A stretch of 64,000 bases of DNA from Nocardioides perillae. GTDB lineage: Bacteria > Actinomycetota > Actinomycetes > Propionibacteriales > Nocardioidaceae. The notes below the pieces were generated by a model. The model was not told where the DNA came from. It did not search any database and saw only the letters and a program-made list of their open reading frames with translations. The translations under genes were made by a program, and so were the position numbers. Location: NCBI RefSeq assembly GCF_013409425.1, contig NZ_JACCAC010000001.1, forward strand, positions 3,038,001 through 3,102,000. The letters run 5' to 3'. Positions 1 to 9,477 of the stretch are shown here, piece after piece (the stretch's first letter is position 1; the number at the start of each line of letters is the position of its first letter).

Positions 1-186
1 CCGCAGCATGCCGGCGACGAGCACGCAGGCAACGGTGAGGCCGAGGCCCACCAGCAGCGCGGTGACCAGCGGCACGTCGGCGATGACCACCATCACCGGC
101 GTGGTGAGGCCCAGCACGACCGCCTCGAGGGACAGCACGGCCGCGCACATGCCGCGGCGCGGCGACCGGGTGCGCTCGTCGCTCAC
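1..186 (-). CDS. DUF4233 membrane protein (partial, C-terminus outside window)
   Basis: Only the first 62 codons are inside the window. The start is a GTG at 186 and the reading frame stays open to base 1. The protein begins with a short Arg-rich cytoplasmic stretch, MSDERTRSPRRGM, followed by two hydrophobic segments that look like membrane helices. This fits the small DUF4233 integral membrane family that sits directly downstream of folC in many actinobacteria. The GTG overlaps the TGA of folC by 4 nt (GTGA), so the two are probably translationally coupled. The molecular function of the family is unknown to me. Confidence 0.75.
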   Translation of the reverse strand, partial: MSDERTRSPRRGMCAAVLSLEAVVLGLTTPVMVVIADVPLVTALLVGLGLTVACVLVAGMLR

Positions 187-1562
187 CGCTCGCCTCCTGC
201 GGGCCGCGTGCGGACGACCATCCGCCGGGCCTCTCCCACGGTCACCACCGAGCCCGTGACCAGGACCGCGCCGGAGCTCAGCGACCCGCTGAGCGCGTCG
301 CCGGCCTCGGCGAGCGCCGCAGCCGCGTCGAGCGCGTCGGCGAGCCGGGGCACGACGCTCACCCGGCCGTCGCCGAAGACCTCGCGCGCGACCGCGCCGA
401 GCTCCTCGGCGGGCAGGGCCCGGTCGGTGCTGGCCTGGGTCACCACGACGTGGGCCAGCCGCGGCTCGAGGGCGGCGAGCAGCCCCTCGTGGTCCTTGTC
501 GGCCATCACCCCGACCACGCCCACGAGCGGCTCGAAGGAGAAGGAGTCCTCCAGCGCCGCGGCCAGCGCCTCGGCGCCGTGCGGGTTGTGCGCGGCGTCG
601 AGCACGATGGTGGGGCTGCGGCGCACGATCTCGAGGCGCCCGGGCGAGGTGACCTCGGCGAAGGCCGCGCGCACCACCTCGTCGGCCAGGGGGGCGTCCC
701 CGCCGAGGAAGGCCTCGACCGTCGCGAGCGCGACGGCGGCGTTCTGCGCCTGGTGCGCGCCGTAGAGCGGGAGGAACACCTCGGGGTAGGTGCCGCGCAG
801 GCCGCGGAGGTCGACGACCTGGCCGCCCACCGCGGGCGAGCGCGCCTCGACGCCGAAGTCGACGCCCTCGAGCACCGCGGTGGCGCCCACCTCGCGCACG
901 CGGTCGGCGACCACGGCCGCGACGGCCTCGGACTGCTCGGCGACAACCACCCGCGAGCCGGGCTTGACGATGCCCGCCTTCTCCGCGGCGATCGCGGCCG
1001 GGGTGGCGCCGAGGTACTTCGCGTGGTCGAGCGCGACCGGCAGCAGCACGGCGACGTCGGCGTCGGCGACGTTGGTGGCGTCCCAGGAACCCCCCATCCC
1101 GACCTCGACCACGGCGACGTCGACCGGGGCGTCGGCGAAGGCGGCGAAGGCCATCCCGACCACGGTCTCGAAGAACGACAGCGGGTGGTCGGCCTCGGCG
1201 TCCACGAGGTGGGTGTAGGGCGCCACGTCGGTGAAGGCGCGCACGAAGGCCTCGTCCGACAGCGGCTCGCCGTCGACGCTGATGCGCTCGGTGATCGACT
1301 CCACGTGGGGGCTGGTGAAGCGGCCGGTGCGCAGCTCGAGGGCGCGCAGCAGGGTGTCGACCATCCGCGACGTCGACGTCTTGCCGTTGGTGCCGGTGAG
1401 GTGGATGACGGGGTAGCCGCGCTGGGGGTCACCGAGCAGCTCGGTGAAGGCCGCGATCCGGTCGAGGCTGGGCTCGAGGCGGGTCTCGGGCCAGCGCGAC
1501 AGGAGGGCGTCCTCGACCTCGGCGAGCGTCGCCGCCGGGCGGGCCTGGGAGTCGTGGTCCAT
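183..1562 (-). CDS. folC: Folylpolyglutamate synthase / dihydrofolate synthase
   Basis: FolC adds glutamate to (dihydro)folates in the cytoplasm using ATP. The 459-residue protein has the usual family length. The ATP-binding loop HLTGTNGKTS is at about residues 54-63, the EVGMGG motif at 153-158, the DHAKYLG segment at 179-185, and the conserved EKAGIVKPG near 194. I chose the ATG at 1562 (MDHDSQARP) because upstream residues are low-complexity and run into valS. A TAGGCT hexamer lies 10 nt upstream and suggests a very short leader. The gene is divergent from valS, and its stop overlaps the start of the DUF4233 gene. Confidence 0.95.
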   Translation of the reverse strand: MDHDSQARPAATLAEVEDALLSRWPETRLEPSLDRIAAFTELLGDPQRGYPVIHLTGTNGKTSTSRMVDTLLRALELRTGRFTSPHVESITERISVDGEPLSDEAFVRAFTDVAPYTHLVDAEADHPLSFFETVVGMAFAAFADAPVDVAVVEVGMGGSWDATNVADADVAVLLPVALDHAKYLGATPAAIAAEKAGIVKPGSRVVVAEQSEAVAAVVADRVREVGATAVLEGVDFGVEARSPAVGGQVVDLRGLRGTYPEVFLPLYGAHQAQNAAVALATVEAFLGGDAPLADEVVRAAFAEVTSPGRLEIVRRSPTIVLDAAHNPHGAEALAAALEDSFSFEPLVGVVGVMADKDHEGLLAALEPRLAHVVVTQASTDRALPAEELGAVAREVFGDGRVSVVPRLADALDAAAALAEAGDALSGSLSSGAVLVTGSVVTVGEARRMVVRTRPAGGER

Positions 1563-1572
1563 GACGGGCCCG

Positions 1573-1578
1573 AGCCTA
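1573..1578 (-). promoter_or_regulatory. Probable -10 of folC
   Basis: TAGGCT on the minus strand ends 10 nt before the folC ATG. It matches the actinobacterial TANNNT -10 form. The implied 5' leader is only a few bases. Confidence 0.5.
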
Positions 1579-1626
1579 GCCGCGCGTGGTGCGGGAACTG
1601 GTTTCCGGAGCACCCGCGGCACTCCG

Positions 1627-1632
1627 TAGCAT
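1627..1632 (+). promoter_or_regulatory. Probable -10 of valS (leaderless)
   Basis: TAGCAT ends 6 nt before the valS ATG and no Shine-Dalgarno is present. This fits transcription starting at the start codon. Confidence 0.55.
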
Positions 1633-1638
1633 GCGCAC

Positions 1639-4251
1639 ATGACCCAGACCCCCGAGCAGACCGAGCAGTCCACGACGACGACGCCCCGCGCCGTCGTCGT
1701 ACCGGACAAGCCGGCCCTCGAGGGCCTCGAGGCCACCTGGTCGCAGCGGTGGAAGGAGCAGGAGACCTACCGCTTCGACCGCAGCCGCCCGCGCGCCGAG
1801 GTCTACTCCATCGACACCCCGCCGCCGACCGTCTCCGGCTCGCTGCACGTCGGCCACGTCTTCTCCTACACCCACACCGACCTGGTGGCGCGCTACCAGC
1901 GGATGCGCGGCAAGACCGTCTTCTACCCCATGGGCTGGGACGACAACGGGCTGCCGACCGAGCGCCGCGTGCAGAACTACTTCGGCGTGCGCTGCGACCC
2001 CTCGCTGTCCTACGACCCCGGCTTCATCCCGCCGGGAAAGCCCGACCCGAAGCGGCAGGTGCCGATCAGCCGCCCCAACTTCGTCGAGCTGTGCGAGCGG
2101 CTCGTCGTCGAGGACGAGAAGGTCTTCGAGGAGCTGTGGCGCCGCCTCGGCCTCTCGGTCGACTGGGACGAGCACTACACGACCATCGGCCCGAAGGCGC
2201 AGCTGGCGAGCCAGCGCGCGTTCCTGCGCAACTACGCGCGCGGCGAGGCCTACCTGCAGGAGGCCCCCACGCTGTGGGACGTCACCTTCCAGACCGCGGT
2301 CGCGCAGGCCGAGCTCGAGGCCCGCGAGTACCCCGGCGCCTACCACCGCGTCGCCTTCCACCGACCCGACGGCACCCCGCTCCACATCGAGACCACGCGG
2401 CCCGAGCTCATCCCGGCCTGCGTCGCGCTGATCGCCCACCCCGACGACGAGCGGTACGCCGCGCTCTTCGGCACCACGGTCACCTCGCCCGTCTTCGGGG
2501 TCGAGGTGCCGGTGCTCGCGCACCCCGCCGCCGAGCCCGACAAGGGCGCCGGCATCGCGATGTGCTGCACCTTCGGCGACCTCACCGACGTCACCTGGTG
2601 GCGCGAGCTGCAGCTGCCGGTGCGCACCCTCATCGGGCGCGACGGTCGCTTCCTGCGGGAGACGCCCGCGTGGCTGGCCCACGAGCCGGCTGCGACGGCG
2701 TACTCCGAGCTCGCCGGCAAGACCACCTTCAGCGCCCGCGAGGCGGTCGTCGCGGCCCTGCGCGCGAGCGGCGACCTCGACGGCGAGCCGAAGCCGACCC
2801 AGCGCATGGCGAACTTCTACGAGAAGGGCGACAAGCCGCTCGAGATCGTCGCGACGCGCCAGTGGTACGTCCGCAACGGCGGGCGGGACGCCGAGCTGCG
2901 CACCGAGCTCGTCGACGACGGCCGCGAGATCACCTGGGTGCCGACCCACATGAAGCACCGCTACGACAACTGGGTCGGCGGCCTCAACGGCGACTGGCTC
3001 ATCTCGCGCCAGCGCTTCTTCGGCATCCCCTTCCCGGTGTGGTACCCCCTCGACGCCGACGGCGAGCCCGACTACGAGCACCCGCTGCTGCCCACCGAGG
3101 CGCAGCTGCCGGTCGACCCGTCGACCGACGCCCCCGAGGGCTACGACGAGTCCCAGCGCGGCGCCCCCGGCGGCTTCCTGGGAGACCCGGACGTGATGGA
3201 CACCTGGGCGACCTCGTCGCTGACGCCGCAGATCGCGGGCGGGTGGGAGACCGACCCCGACCTCTTCGAGCGGGTCTTCCCCATGGACCTGTGCACGCAG
3301 GCCCACGACATCATCCGCACCTGGCTCTTCTCGCGCGTCGTGCGCGCCCACCACGAGCACGGCGTCGTGCCGTGGCACACCGCGCTGGTCTCGGGCTTCG
3401 TCGTCGACCCCGACCGCAAGAAGATGTCGAAGTCGAAGGGCAACGTCGTCGTCCCGACCGAGATCCTCGACCAGTACGGCGCGGACGCGGTGCGGTGGCG
3501 CGCCGCGATGGCCCGCCCCGGACTGGACTCCCCCTTCGACGAGTCGCAGATGAAGGTCGGCCGGCGCCTGGCGATGAAGGTGCTCAACGCCTCCAAGTTC
3601 GTGCTCGGCGGCGTCGGCGCCTCGCAGCTCGCGCTCTTCGAGGTCAGCGAGCCGATCGACTGCGCCCTGCTCGGTCGGCTCGAGACGGTCGTGCGCCGCG
3701 CGACCGACGCGTTCGAGGCCTACGACTACACCACCGCGCTCGAGGTCACCGAGAAGTTCTTCTGGGAGTTCTGCGACGACTACCTCGAGCTGGTCAAGGA
3801 GCGGGCGTACGCCGAGGACGGCAGCGTCGCGACCGCCTCCGCCCGCGCAACCCTCGCCACCGCGCTGCACGTGCAGCTGCGGCTGCTGGCGCCGTTCCTG
3901 CCCTACGTGACCGAGGAGGTCTGGTCGTGGTGGCAGGACGGCTCGGTGCACCTGCAGGCGTGGCCGACCTCGGCCGACCTCGGCTCCGCGGCCGCCGCCG
4001 ACCCGGCACTGCTCGACGCCGTCGCCGCGGCCGTCGCGGGCATCCGCGGCGCCAAGTCGCAGGCGAAGGTCTCCATGCGCACCGAGGTGCTCCGCGCCGT
4101 GGTCACCGGCCCGGCGGCGCTCGTCACCGCCGCCGAGGCCGCGGCCGACGACCTGCGCAAGGCCGGCAAGGTCTCGGGTGAGCTCGTCTTCGAGGCACGC
4201 GAGGACGCGCAGGAGATCGGCGTCGAGGTGGAGCTGGCCCCCGCCGGCTGA
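1639..4251 (+). CDS. valS: Valyl-tRNA synthetase, type 2 (Rickettsia/archaeal-like)
   Basis: A class I aminoacyl-tRNA synthetase of 870 residues that charges tRNA-Val. The signature motifs are HVGH at residues 70-73 and KMSKS at 595-599, with the editing and anticodon-binding regions in the usual order. The wording around [24 protein letters not shown], and the later [15 protein letters not shown] are typical of the type-2 ValRS that I recall from Rickettsia. The usual bacterial type reads PPPNVTGSLHMGHA. No long C-terminal coiled coil is evident. The gene is divergent from folC and points toward clpX, unlike the co-directional order I recall in other actinobacteria. The ATG at 1639 fits a leaderless promoter. 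Confidence 0.95.
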   Translation: MTQTPEQTEQSTTTTPRAVVVPDKPALEGLEATWSQRWKEQETYRFDRSRPRAEVYSIDTPPPTVSGSLHVGHVFSYTHTDLVARYQRMRGKTVFYPMGWDDNGLPTERRVQNYFGVRCDPSLSYDPGFIPPGKPDPKRQVPISRPNFVELCERLVVEDEKVFEELWRRLGLSVDWDEHYTTIGPKAQLASQRAFLRNYARGEAYLQEAPTLWDVTFQTAVAQAELEAREYPGAYHRVAFHRPDGTPLHIETTRPELIPACVALIAHPDDERYAALFGTTVTSPVFGVEVPVLAHPAAEPDKGAGIAMCCTFGDLTDVTWWRELQLPVRTLIGRDGRFLRETPAWLAHEPAATAYSELAGKTTFSAREAVVAALRASGDLDGEPKPTQRMANFYEKGDKPLEIVATRQWYVRNGGRDAELRTELVDDGREITWVPTHMKHRYDNWVGGLNGDWLISRQRFFGIPFPVWYPLDADGEPDYEHPLLPTEAQLPVDPSTDAPEGYDESQRGAPGGFLGDPDVMDTWATSSLTPQIAGGWETDPDLFERVFPMDLCTQAHDIIRTWLFSRVVRAHHEHGVVPWHTALVSGFVVDPDRKKMSKSKGNVVVPTEILDQYGADAVRWRAAMARPGLDSPFDESQMKVGRRLAMKVLNASKFVLGGVGASQLALFEVSEPIDCALLGRLETVVRRATDAFEAYDYTTALEVTEKFFWEFCDDYLELVKERAYAEDGSVATASARATLATALHVQLRLLAPFLPYVTEEVWSWWQDGSVHLQAWPTSADLGSAAAADPALLDAVAAAVAGIRGAKSQAKVSMRTEVLRAVVTGPAALVTAAEAAADDLRKAGKVSGELVFEAREDAQEIGVEVELAPAG

Positions 4252-4308
4252 CACCCGGAGCCGGGCGCCCCCGGGCGTTCGGCCCGTGCCTCGCCCGTGC
4301 GGATGCGG

Positions 4309-5169
4309 TCAGCGACCGCGGCCCTTGCCCGGCTTGTCGCGACCCTTGCCGCCGTTGCCGCGGTCGGCCTTCTCGCGGCCCTTGCCGCCGTTGCCGCGGT
4401 CGGCCTTCTCGCGGCGCTTCTCGTCGGCCTTGGCGGCCTGCTCGCGGCGCTTCTCCTCGGCCTTCGCGGCCTGCTCGCGGCGCCTCTCGTCGGCCTTCGC
4501 GGCCTGCTCGCGGCGCCTCTCGTCGGCCTTCGCGGCCTGCTCGCGGCGCTTCTCGTCGGCCTTCGCGGCCTGCTCGCGGCGCCTCTCCTCGGCCTTCGCG
4601 GCCTGCTCGCGGCGCTTCTCCTCGGCGCCGTCCGCAGCTCTGCCCGGGCCAGGCTCGGGAGGACGGGCCACGCCGGGCGCTGTCTGGTCGGGAGCCTCCG
4701 GCCCCTCGCCGCGGTCGCGGTCGCCGGAGTCCCACCCGAGGACGCCCTCGGGCGCCTGCTGCGAGCCGCGGCCGCCGCGGCCGGGGCCACGGGCCGGCGC
4801 CGCACCACCGGATCGAGACGTGCCGGAGGCGCCGGAGGAGTCGGACGTGGAGGCCGAGGTCGCACCGGGGTCGGCGGGCGACGGCTCGACCGGCGTGGGC
4901 GCGTCGGCAACCGCGGGCGCGGGCGCGGTCGCGGCGGCCGGCGGGGTCGCCGGGGGGCCGACCCGGTCGCGCTGAAGGGCGAAGCCGAGGACCGGGTCGG
5001 GGACGAAGGGATCGAGCATGCGCTCCGCGGTCCCGTAGACGTTCCGCTCCACCTGGTCGGCCACGAGGCGCGGGAGCGCACCGGCCTGCATCCCCTGGCC
5101 CACGAGCGTGGTGACGACACCGGCGACCAGCACGAAGGCGGCCATCGGCCCGCGGTGCTCGGCGTTCAT
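4309..5169 (-). CDS. Membrane-anchored protein with C-terminal 11-residue repeats
   Basis: I do not recognise a named family. The 286-residue protein has one hydrophobic helix at about 9-28, then a region of about 35 residues (PRLVADQVERNVYG and after). A Pro/Ala/Gly-rich disordered linker follows at about 71-180. The C-terminal part is extremely charged: six full copies of an 11-residue unit of the form (E/D)EKRREQAAKA at 182-250. Then come KADRGNGGKGRE-type 12-residue units ending in a Lys/Arg/Gly tail, so it is predicted to be helical and then basic. A good GAGGAG lies 6 nt before the ATG at 5169. The tail could bind nucleic acid or membranes, but that is inference from composition only. 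Confidence 0.65.
   Translation of the reverse strand: MNAEHRGPMAAFVLVAGVVTTLVGQGMQAGALPRLVADQVERNVYGTAERMLDPFVPDPVLGFALQRDRVGPPATPPAAATAPAPAVADAPTPVEPSPADPGATSASTSDSSGASGTSRSGGAAPARGPGRGGRGSQQAPEGVLGWDSGDRDRGEGPEAPDQTAPGVARPPEPGPGRAADGAEEKRREQAAKAEERRREQAAKADEKRREQAAKADERRREQAAKADERRREQAAKAEEKRREQAAKADEKRREKADRGNGGKGREKADRGNGGKGRDKPGKGRGR
4405..4626 (-). repeat. 33-bp tandem coding repeat (hendecad units)
   Basis: Six full 33-bp units and a partial one encode the REQAAKA-type 11-residue repeat inside the 4309-5169 gene. Copies differ mainly at E/D and K/R codons. That suggests selection on the protein and unequal recombination rather than a DNA element. Confidence 0.85.
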
Positions 5170-5295
5170 CGTGGTCTCCTCACCCTCGGGTGGGATTCTC
5201 GCCCGCCCGCGTGGTCTGGACCAATCGAACGCCGGATCCGGCAGCGGTGGACTAGACCGTCGCGGTGGTCACCGCGACGCGTGCCCGAGTGCCGG

Positions 5296-6576
5296 TCAGG
5301 CGGACTTCTTCTTCTTGACCTCGGCCTCGCGCGGGACCAGCGTGGGCGCCACGTCGTGCACCACGACGTCGCCGGTCACCACGACCTTGGCGATGTCGCC
5401 GCGGGAGGGCACGTCGTACATCACGTGGAGCAGGACCTCCTCGATGATGGCGCGCAGCCCGCGGGCACCGGTGCCGCGCTCCATGGCGGAGTCGGCGATG
5501 GCGGTGATCGCGTCGTCGGTGAACTCCAGCTCGACGCCGTCGAGCTCGAAGAGCTTCTGGTACTGCTTGACGAGGGCGTTGCGCGGCTCGGTGAGGATCT
5601 GCACGAGCGCGGCCTGGTCGAGCTTGTTGACGCTGGCGATGAGCGGGAGGCGGCCGATGAACTCGGGGATCAGGCCGAACTTCGTGAGGTCCTCGGGCCG
5701 GACCTGCGCGAGCAGGTCGTCGGCGTCGCGCTCCGCCTGGCCGCGCACCTCGGCGCCGAAGCCGAGCGTCTTGCGACCCACGCGCTGCTCGATGATGTGC
5801 TCCAGCCCGGCGAAGGCGCCGCCCACGACGAAGAGGATGTTCGTCGTGTCGATCTGGATGAACTCCTGGTGCGGGTGCTTGCGCCCGCCCTGCGGCGGCA
5901 CGGAGGCGGTCGTGCCCTCGAGGATCTTCAGCAGGGCCTGCTGCACGCCCTCACCGGACACGTCGCGCGTGATCGAGGGGTTCTCCGCCTTGCGGGCCAC
6001 CTTGTCGATCTCGTCGATGTAGATGATGCCGGTCTCGGCCTTCTTGACGTCGTAGTCGGCCGCCTGGATCAGCTTGAGCAGGATGTTCTCGACGTCCTCG
6101 CCGACGTAGCCCGCCTCGGTCAGCGCCGTGGCGTCCGCGATCGCGAAGGGCACGTTGAGCATGCGGGCGAGGGTCTGGGCGAGGTAGGTCTTGCCGCAGC
6201 CGGTCGGACCGATGACCAGGATGTTGGACTTCGCGACCTCGACGGCCTCGTCCTTGCTGTGCTTGCCCGCGCTCTGCACGCCGGCCTGCACCCGCTTGTA
6301 GTGGTTGTAGACCGCGACCGCGAGCGACTTCTTGGCCTGCTCCTGGCCGATGACGTAGGAGTTGAGGAACTCGAAGATCTCGCGCGGCTTGGGCAGCTCG
6401 TCGAGGCCGACCTCGGAGCCCTCGGCGAGCTCCTCCTCGATGATCTCGTTGCACAGGTCGATGCACTCGTCGCAGATGTAGACGCCGGGTCCGGCGATGA
6501 GCTTCTTGACCTGCTTCTGGCTCTTCCCGCAGAAGGAGCACTTCAGCAGGTCGCCTCCGTCACCGATGCGTGCCAC
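5296..6576 (-). CDS. clpX: ATP-dependent Clp protease ATP-binding subunit ClpX
   Basis: A AAA+ unfoldase that feeds proteins into ClpP. It has an N-terminal C4 zinc domain (Cys13, 16, 35, 38), Walker A GPTGCGKT at about 123-130 and Walker B IIYIDEID at 184-191. The GYVGED pore loop is at 156-161 and an LGF-type ClpP-docking loop lies near 271. I start it at the GTG at 6576 (V-ARIGDGGD), which has GGAGG 9 nt upstream. The in-frame ATG at 6585 directly abuts that GGAGG and cannot use it. The resulting [16 protein letters not shown] start matches the family. A 210-bp gap separates it from clpP2 upstream, so it may have its own promoter. Confidence 0.96.
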   Translation of the reverse strand: MARIGDGGDLLKCSFCGKSQKQVKKLIAGPGVYICDECIDLCNEIIEEELAEGSEVGLDELPKPREIFEFLNSYVIGQEQAKKSLAVAVYNHYKRVQAGVQSAGKHSKDEAVEVAKSNILVIGPTGCGKTYLAQTLARMLNVPFAIADATALTEAGYVGEDVENILLKLIQAADYDVKKAETGIIYIDEIDKVARKAENPSITRDVSGEGVQQALLKILEGTTASVPPQGGRKHPHQEFIQIDTTNILFVVGGAFAGLEHIIEQRVGRKTLGFGAEVRGQAERDADDLLAQVRPEDLTKFGLIPEFIGRLPLIASVNKLDQAALVQILTEPRNALVKQYQKLFELDGVELEFTDDAITAIADSAMERGTGARGLRAIIEEVLLHVMYDVPSRGDIAKVVVTGDVVVHDVAPTLVPREAEVKKKKSA

Positions 6577-6786
6577 GGCGGTCATCCTCCGGTCGGGCCC
6601 ACGGGTGGGTGGGCTGTCGTGTTGCGTCGTGCGGGTCGGCCTGCGGGGGCGGGACCGACGGGGGGTGCCAGGGCGGCTCGGTCGCAGCCGGTCGGGGCGG
6701 CGGGCCCGGCACCTGCGACGGTACCCCGAGCCGGCCCGCTGCGCAGGCCGGACACGGGGAACTCGTCGCTCGCGTCGCGGCGGTGC

Positions 6787-7422
6787 TCAGACCGCGACGG
6801 CCTTGCGCGACTCCAGCACGGAGTCGATGAGGCCGTAGTCGACGGCCTGCTGGGCGGTGAGGATCTTGTCGCGCTCGATGTCCTTGCTGACCTCGTCGCG
6901 ACCCTTGCCGCTGTGCTCGGAGATCATCTGCTCGAGCAGCTCGCGCATGCGCAGGATCTCGTTGGCCTGGATCTCGATGTCGGAGGTCTGGCCGAAGGTG
7001 CCCTCGGTGTAGGGCTGGTGGATCAGGATGCGGCTGTTGGGCAGCGCCATCCGCTTGCCGGGGGTGCCGGCGGCGAGCAGGATCGCGGCGGCCGAGGCGG
7101 CCTGGCCCATGCACACCGTCTGCACGTCGGGGCGGATGAAGCGCAGGGTGTCGTAGATCGCGGTGAGCGCGGTGAACGAGCCGCCGGGGCTGTTGATGTA
7201 GATGCTGATGTCCTGGTCGGGGTTCATCGACTCCAGGCACAGCAGCTGGGCGATCACCGCGTTGGCGACGTCGTCGCTGATCGGGGTGCCGAGGTAGATG
7301 ATGCGGTCCTCGAAGAGCTTGCCGTAGGGGTCGATGCGGCGGAAGCCGTAGGAGGTGCGCTCCTCCCACTGCGGGATGTAGTAGTTCATCGAGGGGCTCA
7401 GGTCGGGGGTGTGCTGGCTCAT
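6787..7422 (-). CDS. clpP2: ATP-dependent Clp protease proteolytic subunit (ClpP2-like)
   Basis: A serine peptidase that forms heptameric rings. In actinobacteria two different ClpP rings assemble into one barrel. The 211-residue protein shows Ser110 in GQAASAA, His135 in ILIHQP and Asp185 in ERDKI as the catalytic triad. Two ATGs are possible. The one at 7428 overlaps the clpP1 stop as TGATG, while the one at 7422 sits 9 nt from GAAGGA, so I prefer 7422. Tight coupling to clpP1 implies co-translation. Confidence 0.95.
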   Translation of the reverse strand: MSQHTPDLSPSMNYYIPQWEERTSYGFRRIDPYGKLFEDRIIYLGTPISDDVANAVIAQLLCLESMNPDQDISIYINSPGGSFTALTAIYDTLRFIRPDVQTVCMGQAASAAAILLAAGTPGKRMALPNSRILIHQPYTEGTFGQTSDIEIQANEILRMRELLEQMISEHSGKGRDEVSKDIERDKILTAQQAVDYGLIDSVLESRKAVAV

Positions 7423-7427
7423 CGTCA

Positions 7428-8069
7428 TCAGTCCTTCGTGTGGGCGGGGCGGCCCTCGTCGGCGGCCTCGCGGGCGCTCTTGACGACCTGGTCGACCAGG
7501 CCGTACTCCAAGGCCTCCTGGGCCGTGAACCAGCGGTCGCGGTCGGCGTCGGCCGTGACCTGCTCGACGCTCTGGCCGGTGTGCTCGGAGATCAGCTCCA
7601 GCAGGACCTTCTTGATGTGCAGCGACTGCTGCGCCTGGATCTTGATGTCGGAGGCCGAGCCACCCATGCCCGAGGAGGGCTGGTGCATCATGATCCGGGC
7701 GTGGGGCAGGGCGTAGCGCTTGCCCTTCGTGCCCGCGCACAGCAGGAACTGGCCCATCGAGGCGGCCAGGCCCATGCCGACGGTGGCGACGTCGTTGGGG
7801 ATGTAGTTCATCGTGTCGTAGATCGCCATGCCGGCGTCCACCGAGCCGCCCGGGCTGTTGATGTGCAGGAAGATGTCTGCCTCGGGGTCCTCGGCCGAGA
7901 GCAGCAGCAGCTGGGCGCAGATCGCGTTGGCGTTCTGGTCGCGCACCTCGGAGCCGAGGAAGACGATGCGCTCACGGAGCAGCCGCTGGTAGACGTCGCT
8001 GTCGAGGCCGAAGGAGGGCATGCCCCCGTTCATCTGCGGGGAGGTCGCGGAGCTGAGGGTCGTGTTCAC
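7428..8069 (-). CDS. clpP1: ATP-dependent Clp protease proteolytic subunit (ClpP1-like)
   Basis: The second ClpP ring subunit, 213 residues, with Ser104 in GLAASMG, His129 in IMMHQP and Asp178 in DRDRW. The GTG at 8069 ([10 protein letters not shown]) is chosen because TACTGT ends exactly 7 nt upstream, a leaderless arrangement. The internal ATG at 8033 has neither a Shine-Dalgarno nor a -10. It is first in the clpP1-clpP2 pair. The gap to the preceding hydrolase gene (8070-8194) holds its promoter and a possible activator site. Confidence 0.94.
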   Translation of the reverse strand: MNTTLSSATSPQMNGGMPSFGLDSDVYQRLLRERIVFLGSEVRDQNANAICAQLLLLSAEDPEADIFLHINSPGGSVDAGMAIYDTMNYIPNDVATVGMGLAASMGQFLLCAGTKGKRYALPHARIMMHQPSSGMGGSASDIKIQAQQSLHIKKVLLELISEHTGQSVEQVTADADRDRWFTAQEALEYGLVDQVVKSAREAADEGRPAHTKD

Positions 8070-8076
8070 GTCTGCG

Positions 8077-8082
8077 ACAGTA
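8077..8082 (-). promoter_or_regulatory. -10 of clpP1P2 (leaderless)
   Basis: TACTGT on the minus strand ends 7 nt before the clpP1 GTG. No ribosome-binding site is present. Confidence 0.6.
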
Positions 8083-8106
8083 GCCGCCGCCACGGACAGA
8101 ACCGGA

Positions 8107-8126
8107 GCGAATCCCGCCCTGTTCGC
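8107..8126 (-). promoter_or_regulatory. Inverted repeat GCGAA-N10-TTCGC upstream of clpP1
   Basis: GCGAA (8107-8111) and TTCGC (8122-8126) form an inverted repeat centred about 47 bp upstream of the predicted clpP1 transcription start. That is a class-II activator position. ClgR activates clpP1P2 in other actinobacteria and recognises TTCGC/GCGAA-type half-sites as far as I recall. The assignment to ClgR is inference. Confidence 0.35.
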
Positions 8127-8194
8127 CGACAGCGGATTCGACGGGTGCGCCGGGGCGGCCCGGCGGCTGCCCCGCCCACCCGCTCCGTGCTCGG

Positions 8195-9394
8195 TCAGGC
8201 CAGCCAGCGGCGCAGCGCGGCGCTGACCCGGGGGTCGTTCAGCAGCGTCCAGTGGTGGGCCCGCCCCAGGTGCAGGGTCTCGCCGTCGGGGAAGAGCGCC
8301 CGTCCGGCCCGGCTGCGACCCCAGGCCGAGCGCGGCGGCACCAGCAGGTCGCCCACGGTCGCCGCCACCGGGTGGTCCGGGGAGGCGGTGAGGCTGGCGG
8401 AGACGAGCCGGTAGCGCGCGTGCGGCAGCGGCGCGACGTCCTCCCCCAGGCCCTCGACGAGGTCGTGCACGCCGCGCGAGCGCCAGTCGAGGATGCGCCC
8501 GAAGGCGGCGGTCTCGGGCACCCGGGCGAGCGCCCGGGAGCCGTGGCCCACGCCCTGGGCCACCGGCGAGCCCAGGTGGGGCGTGCCCAGCGTGACCACC
8601 TCGGTCACGAGGCGGGTCCACGGCGCTCCGGCCTCGTGGTCGTGGTCGGGCACCGCGACGGCGGCGGCGGCGCGCGTGATCAGCCCACCCATGGAGTGGC
8701 CCAGGAGGGCGACCTCGCGCACCTCGACGGGCCACTGCTCGACGAGCCGCTGCAGCAGCGCGGAGAGCGCGACGCCGTTGCGGCGCAGCGGCAGCCCCGT
8801 GTTGGCACGCAGCAGCACCGGGGTCCACCCGAGGCCCTCGAGCTCCTCGGGGTAGGTCGTCCCGCGCCCGCCGCGGTCACGCGTCCAGTACTCCTCGTCC
8901 TCGCACAGCCCGTGCAGCAGCACGACGACGCGCCCCGTCGCCCGGGGGTACGCCGCGGCGAGGGCGTCGCGGGTCACGGCCACGTCGCGCCCGGCGACCC
9001 GCGGCGACATCGTGATCGCCATGCGGGGCCGCTCGTCGGCGAGGCGGTCACCGATGAGCCCGTTGACCGCGGCGTTCAGCCACCGACCGCGCGGGTCGTC
9101 CTCGAGCCGCGGGTCGAGGTCGGCGCTCGCCGCCGCGGCGAGCGCACGGGACGCGCCGCGCAGCCCGAGGCCGAGGCCGGCGTAGACCCCGCCCGCGATG
9201 CCGCGGTGCACCAGCTCGGGGACGCCGGCCGTCCCGCCGGTCGGGCGCCGCAGCAGGCCGTGGACCCGGTCGAGGACGGCGACGTGGGTGTCGCGCACCG
9301 AGCGCAGCACCAGGCCGTCGGCCACCTCGGAGAGCAGCGACAGCGCGTCGAGCACGCCGGGCCCCGCCGACCGCGCCGACATCTGAGTGGACAT
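8195..9394 (-). CDS. Alpha/beta hydrolase (PGAP1/lipase-like)
   Basis: A 399-residue hydrolase. A VVLLHGL strand-oxyanion segment lies at about 157-163 and the nucleophile elbow GHSMGG at 232-237 (Ser234). VGDLLVP and HHWTLL near the C-terminus probably supply the acid and the His. The first 130 residues are an Ala/Arg-rich helical extension without a signal peptide, and the catalytic domain resembles PGAP1/DUF676-type esterases. The ATG at 9394 is preceded by TAGAGT at 6 nt, so it is probably leaderless. It is monocistronic between the tig terminator and the clpP promoter. The substrate is unknown. Confidence 0.8.
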   Translation of the reverse strand: MSTQMSARSAGPGVLDALSLLSEVADGLVLRSVRDTHVAVLDRVHGLLRRPTGGTAGVPELVHRGIAGGVYAGLGLGLRGASRALAAAASADLDPRLEDDPRGRWLNAAVNGLIGDRLADERPRMAITMSPRVAGRDVAVTRDALAAAYPRATGRVVVLLHGLCEDEEYWTRDRGGRGTTYPEELEGLGWTPVLLRANTGLPLRRNGVALSALLQRLVEQWPVEVREVALLGHSMGGLITRAAAAVAVPDHDHEAGAPWTRLVTEVVTLGTPHLGSPVAQGVGHGSRALARVPETAAFGRILDWRSRGVHDLVEGLGEDVAPLPHARYRLVSASLTASPDHPVAATVGDLLVPPRSAWGRSRAGRALFPDGETLHLGRAHHWTLLNDPRVSAALRRWLA

Positions 9395-9400
9395 GTGTGC

Positions 9401-9406
9401 ACTCTA
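9401..9406 (-). promoter_or_regulatory. -10 of the 8195-9394 hydrolase (leaderless)
   Basis: TAGAGT ends 6 nt before the ATG at 9394. Confidence 0.5.
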
Positions 9407-9424
9407 CCGCGTGCGGACGCACGA

Positions 9425-9458
9425 CGGCCCCGCTCCCGGGATCCGGGAAGCGGGGCCG
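9425..9458 (-). terminator. Hairpin terminator of tig
   Basis: CGGCCCCGCT (9425-9434) pairs with AGCGGGGCCG (9449-9458), extended by CCCGG/CCGGG around a GAT loop. It lies just past the tig stop, has no T tract, and is a GC-rich actinobacterial type. Confidence 0.65.
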
Positions 9459-9477
9459 CGGGTGCCGGTGCGGCGGG

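Noticed and set aside
450..4181. Very long plus-strand open frame of over 1200 codons across folC and valS
   Set aside because: It is a GC-rich frame shadow: antisense to folC, then out of frame within valS, with His/Arg/Gly-rich composition and no recognisable domain.
4405..4626. 33-bp tandem repeat as a minisatellite or CRISPR-like element
   Set aside because: It stays in frame within a plausible protein with a good ribosome-binding site, and codon changes are conservative (E/D, K/R).
6583..6585. ATG at 6585 as the clpX start
   Set aside because: The GGAGG directly abuts this ATG, so it cannot serve it. The GTG at 6576 has correct spacing and gives the family N-terminus.
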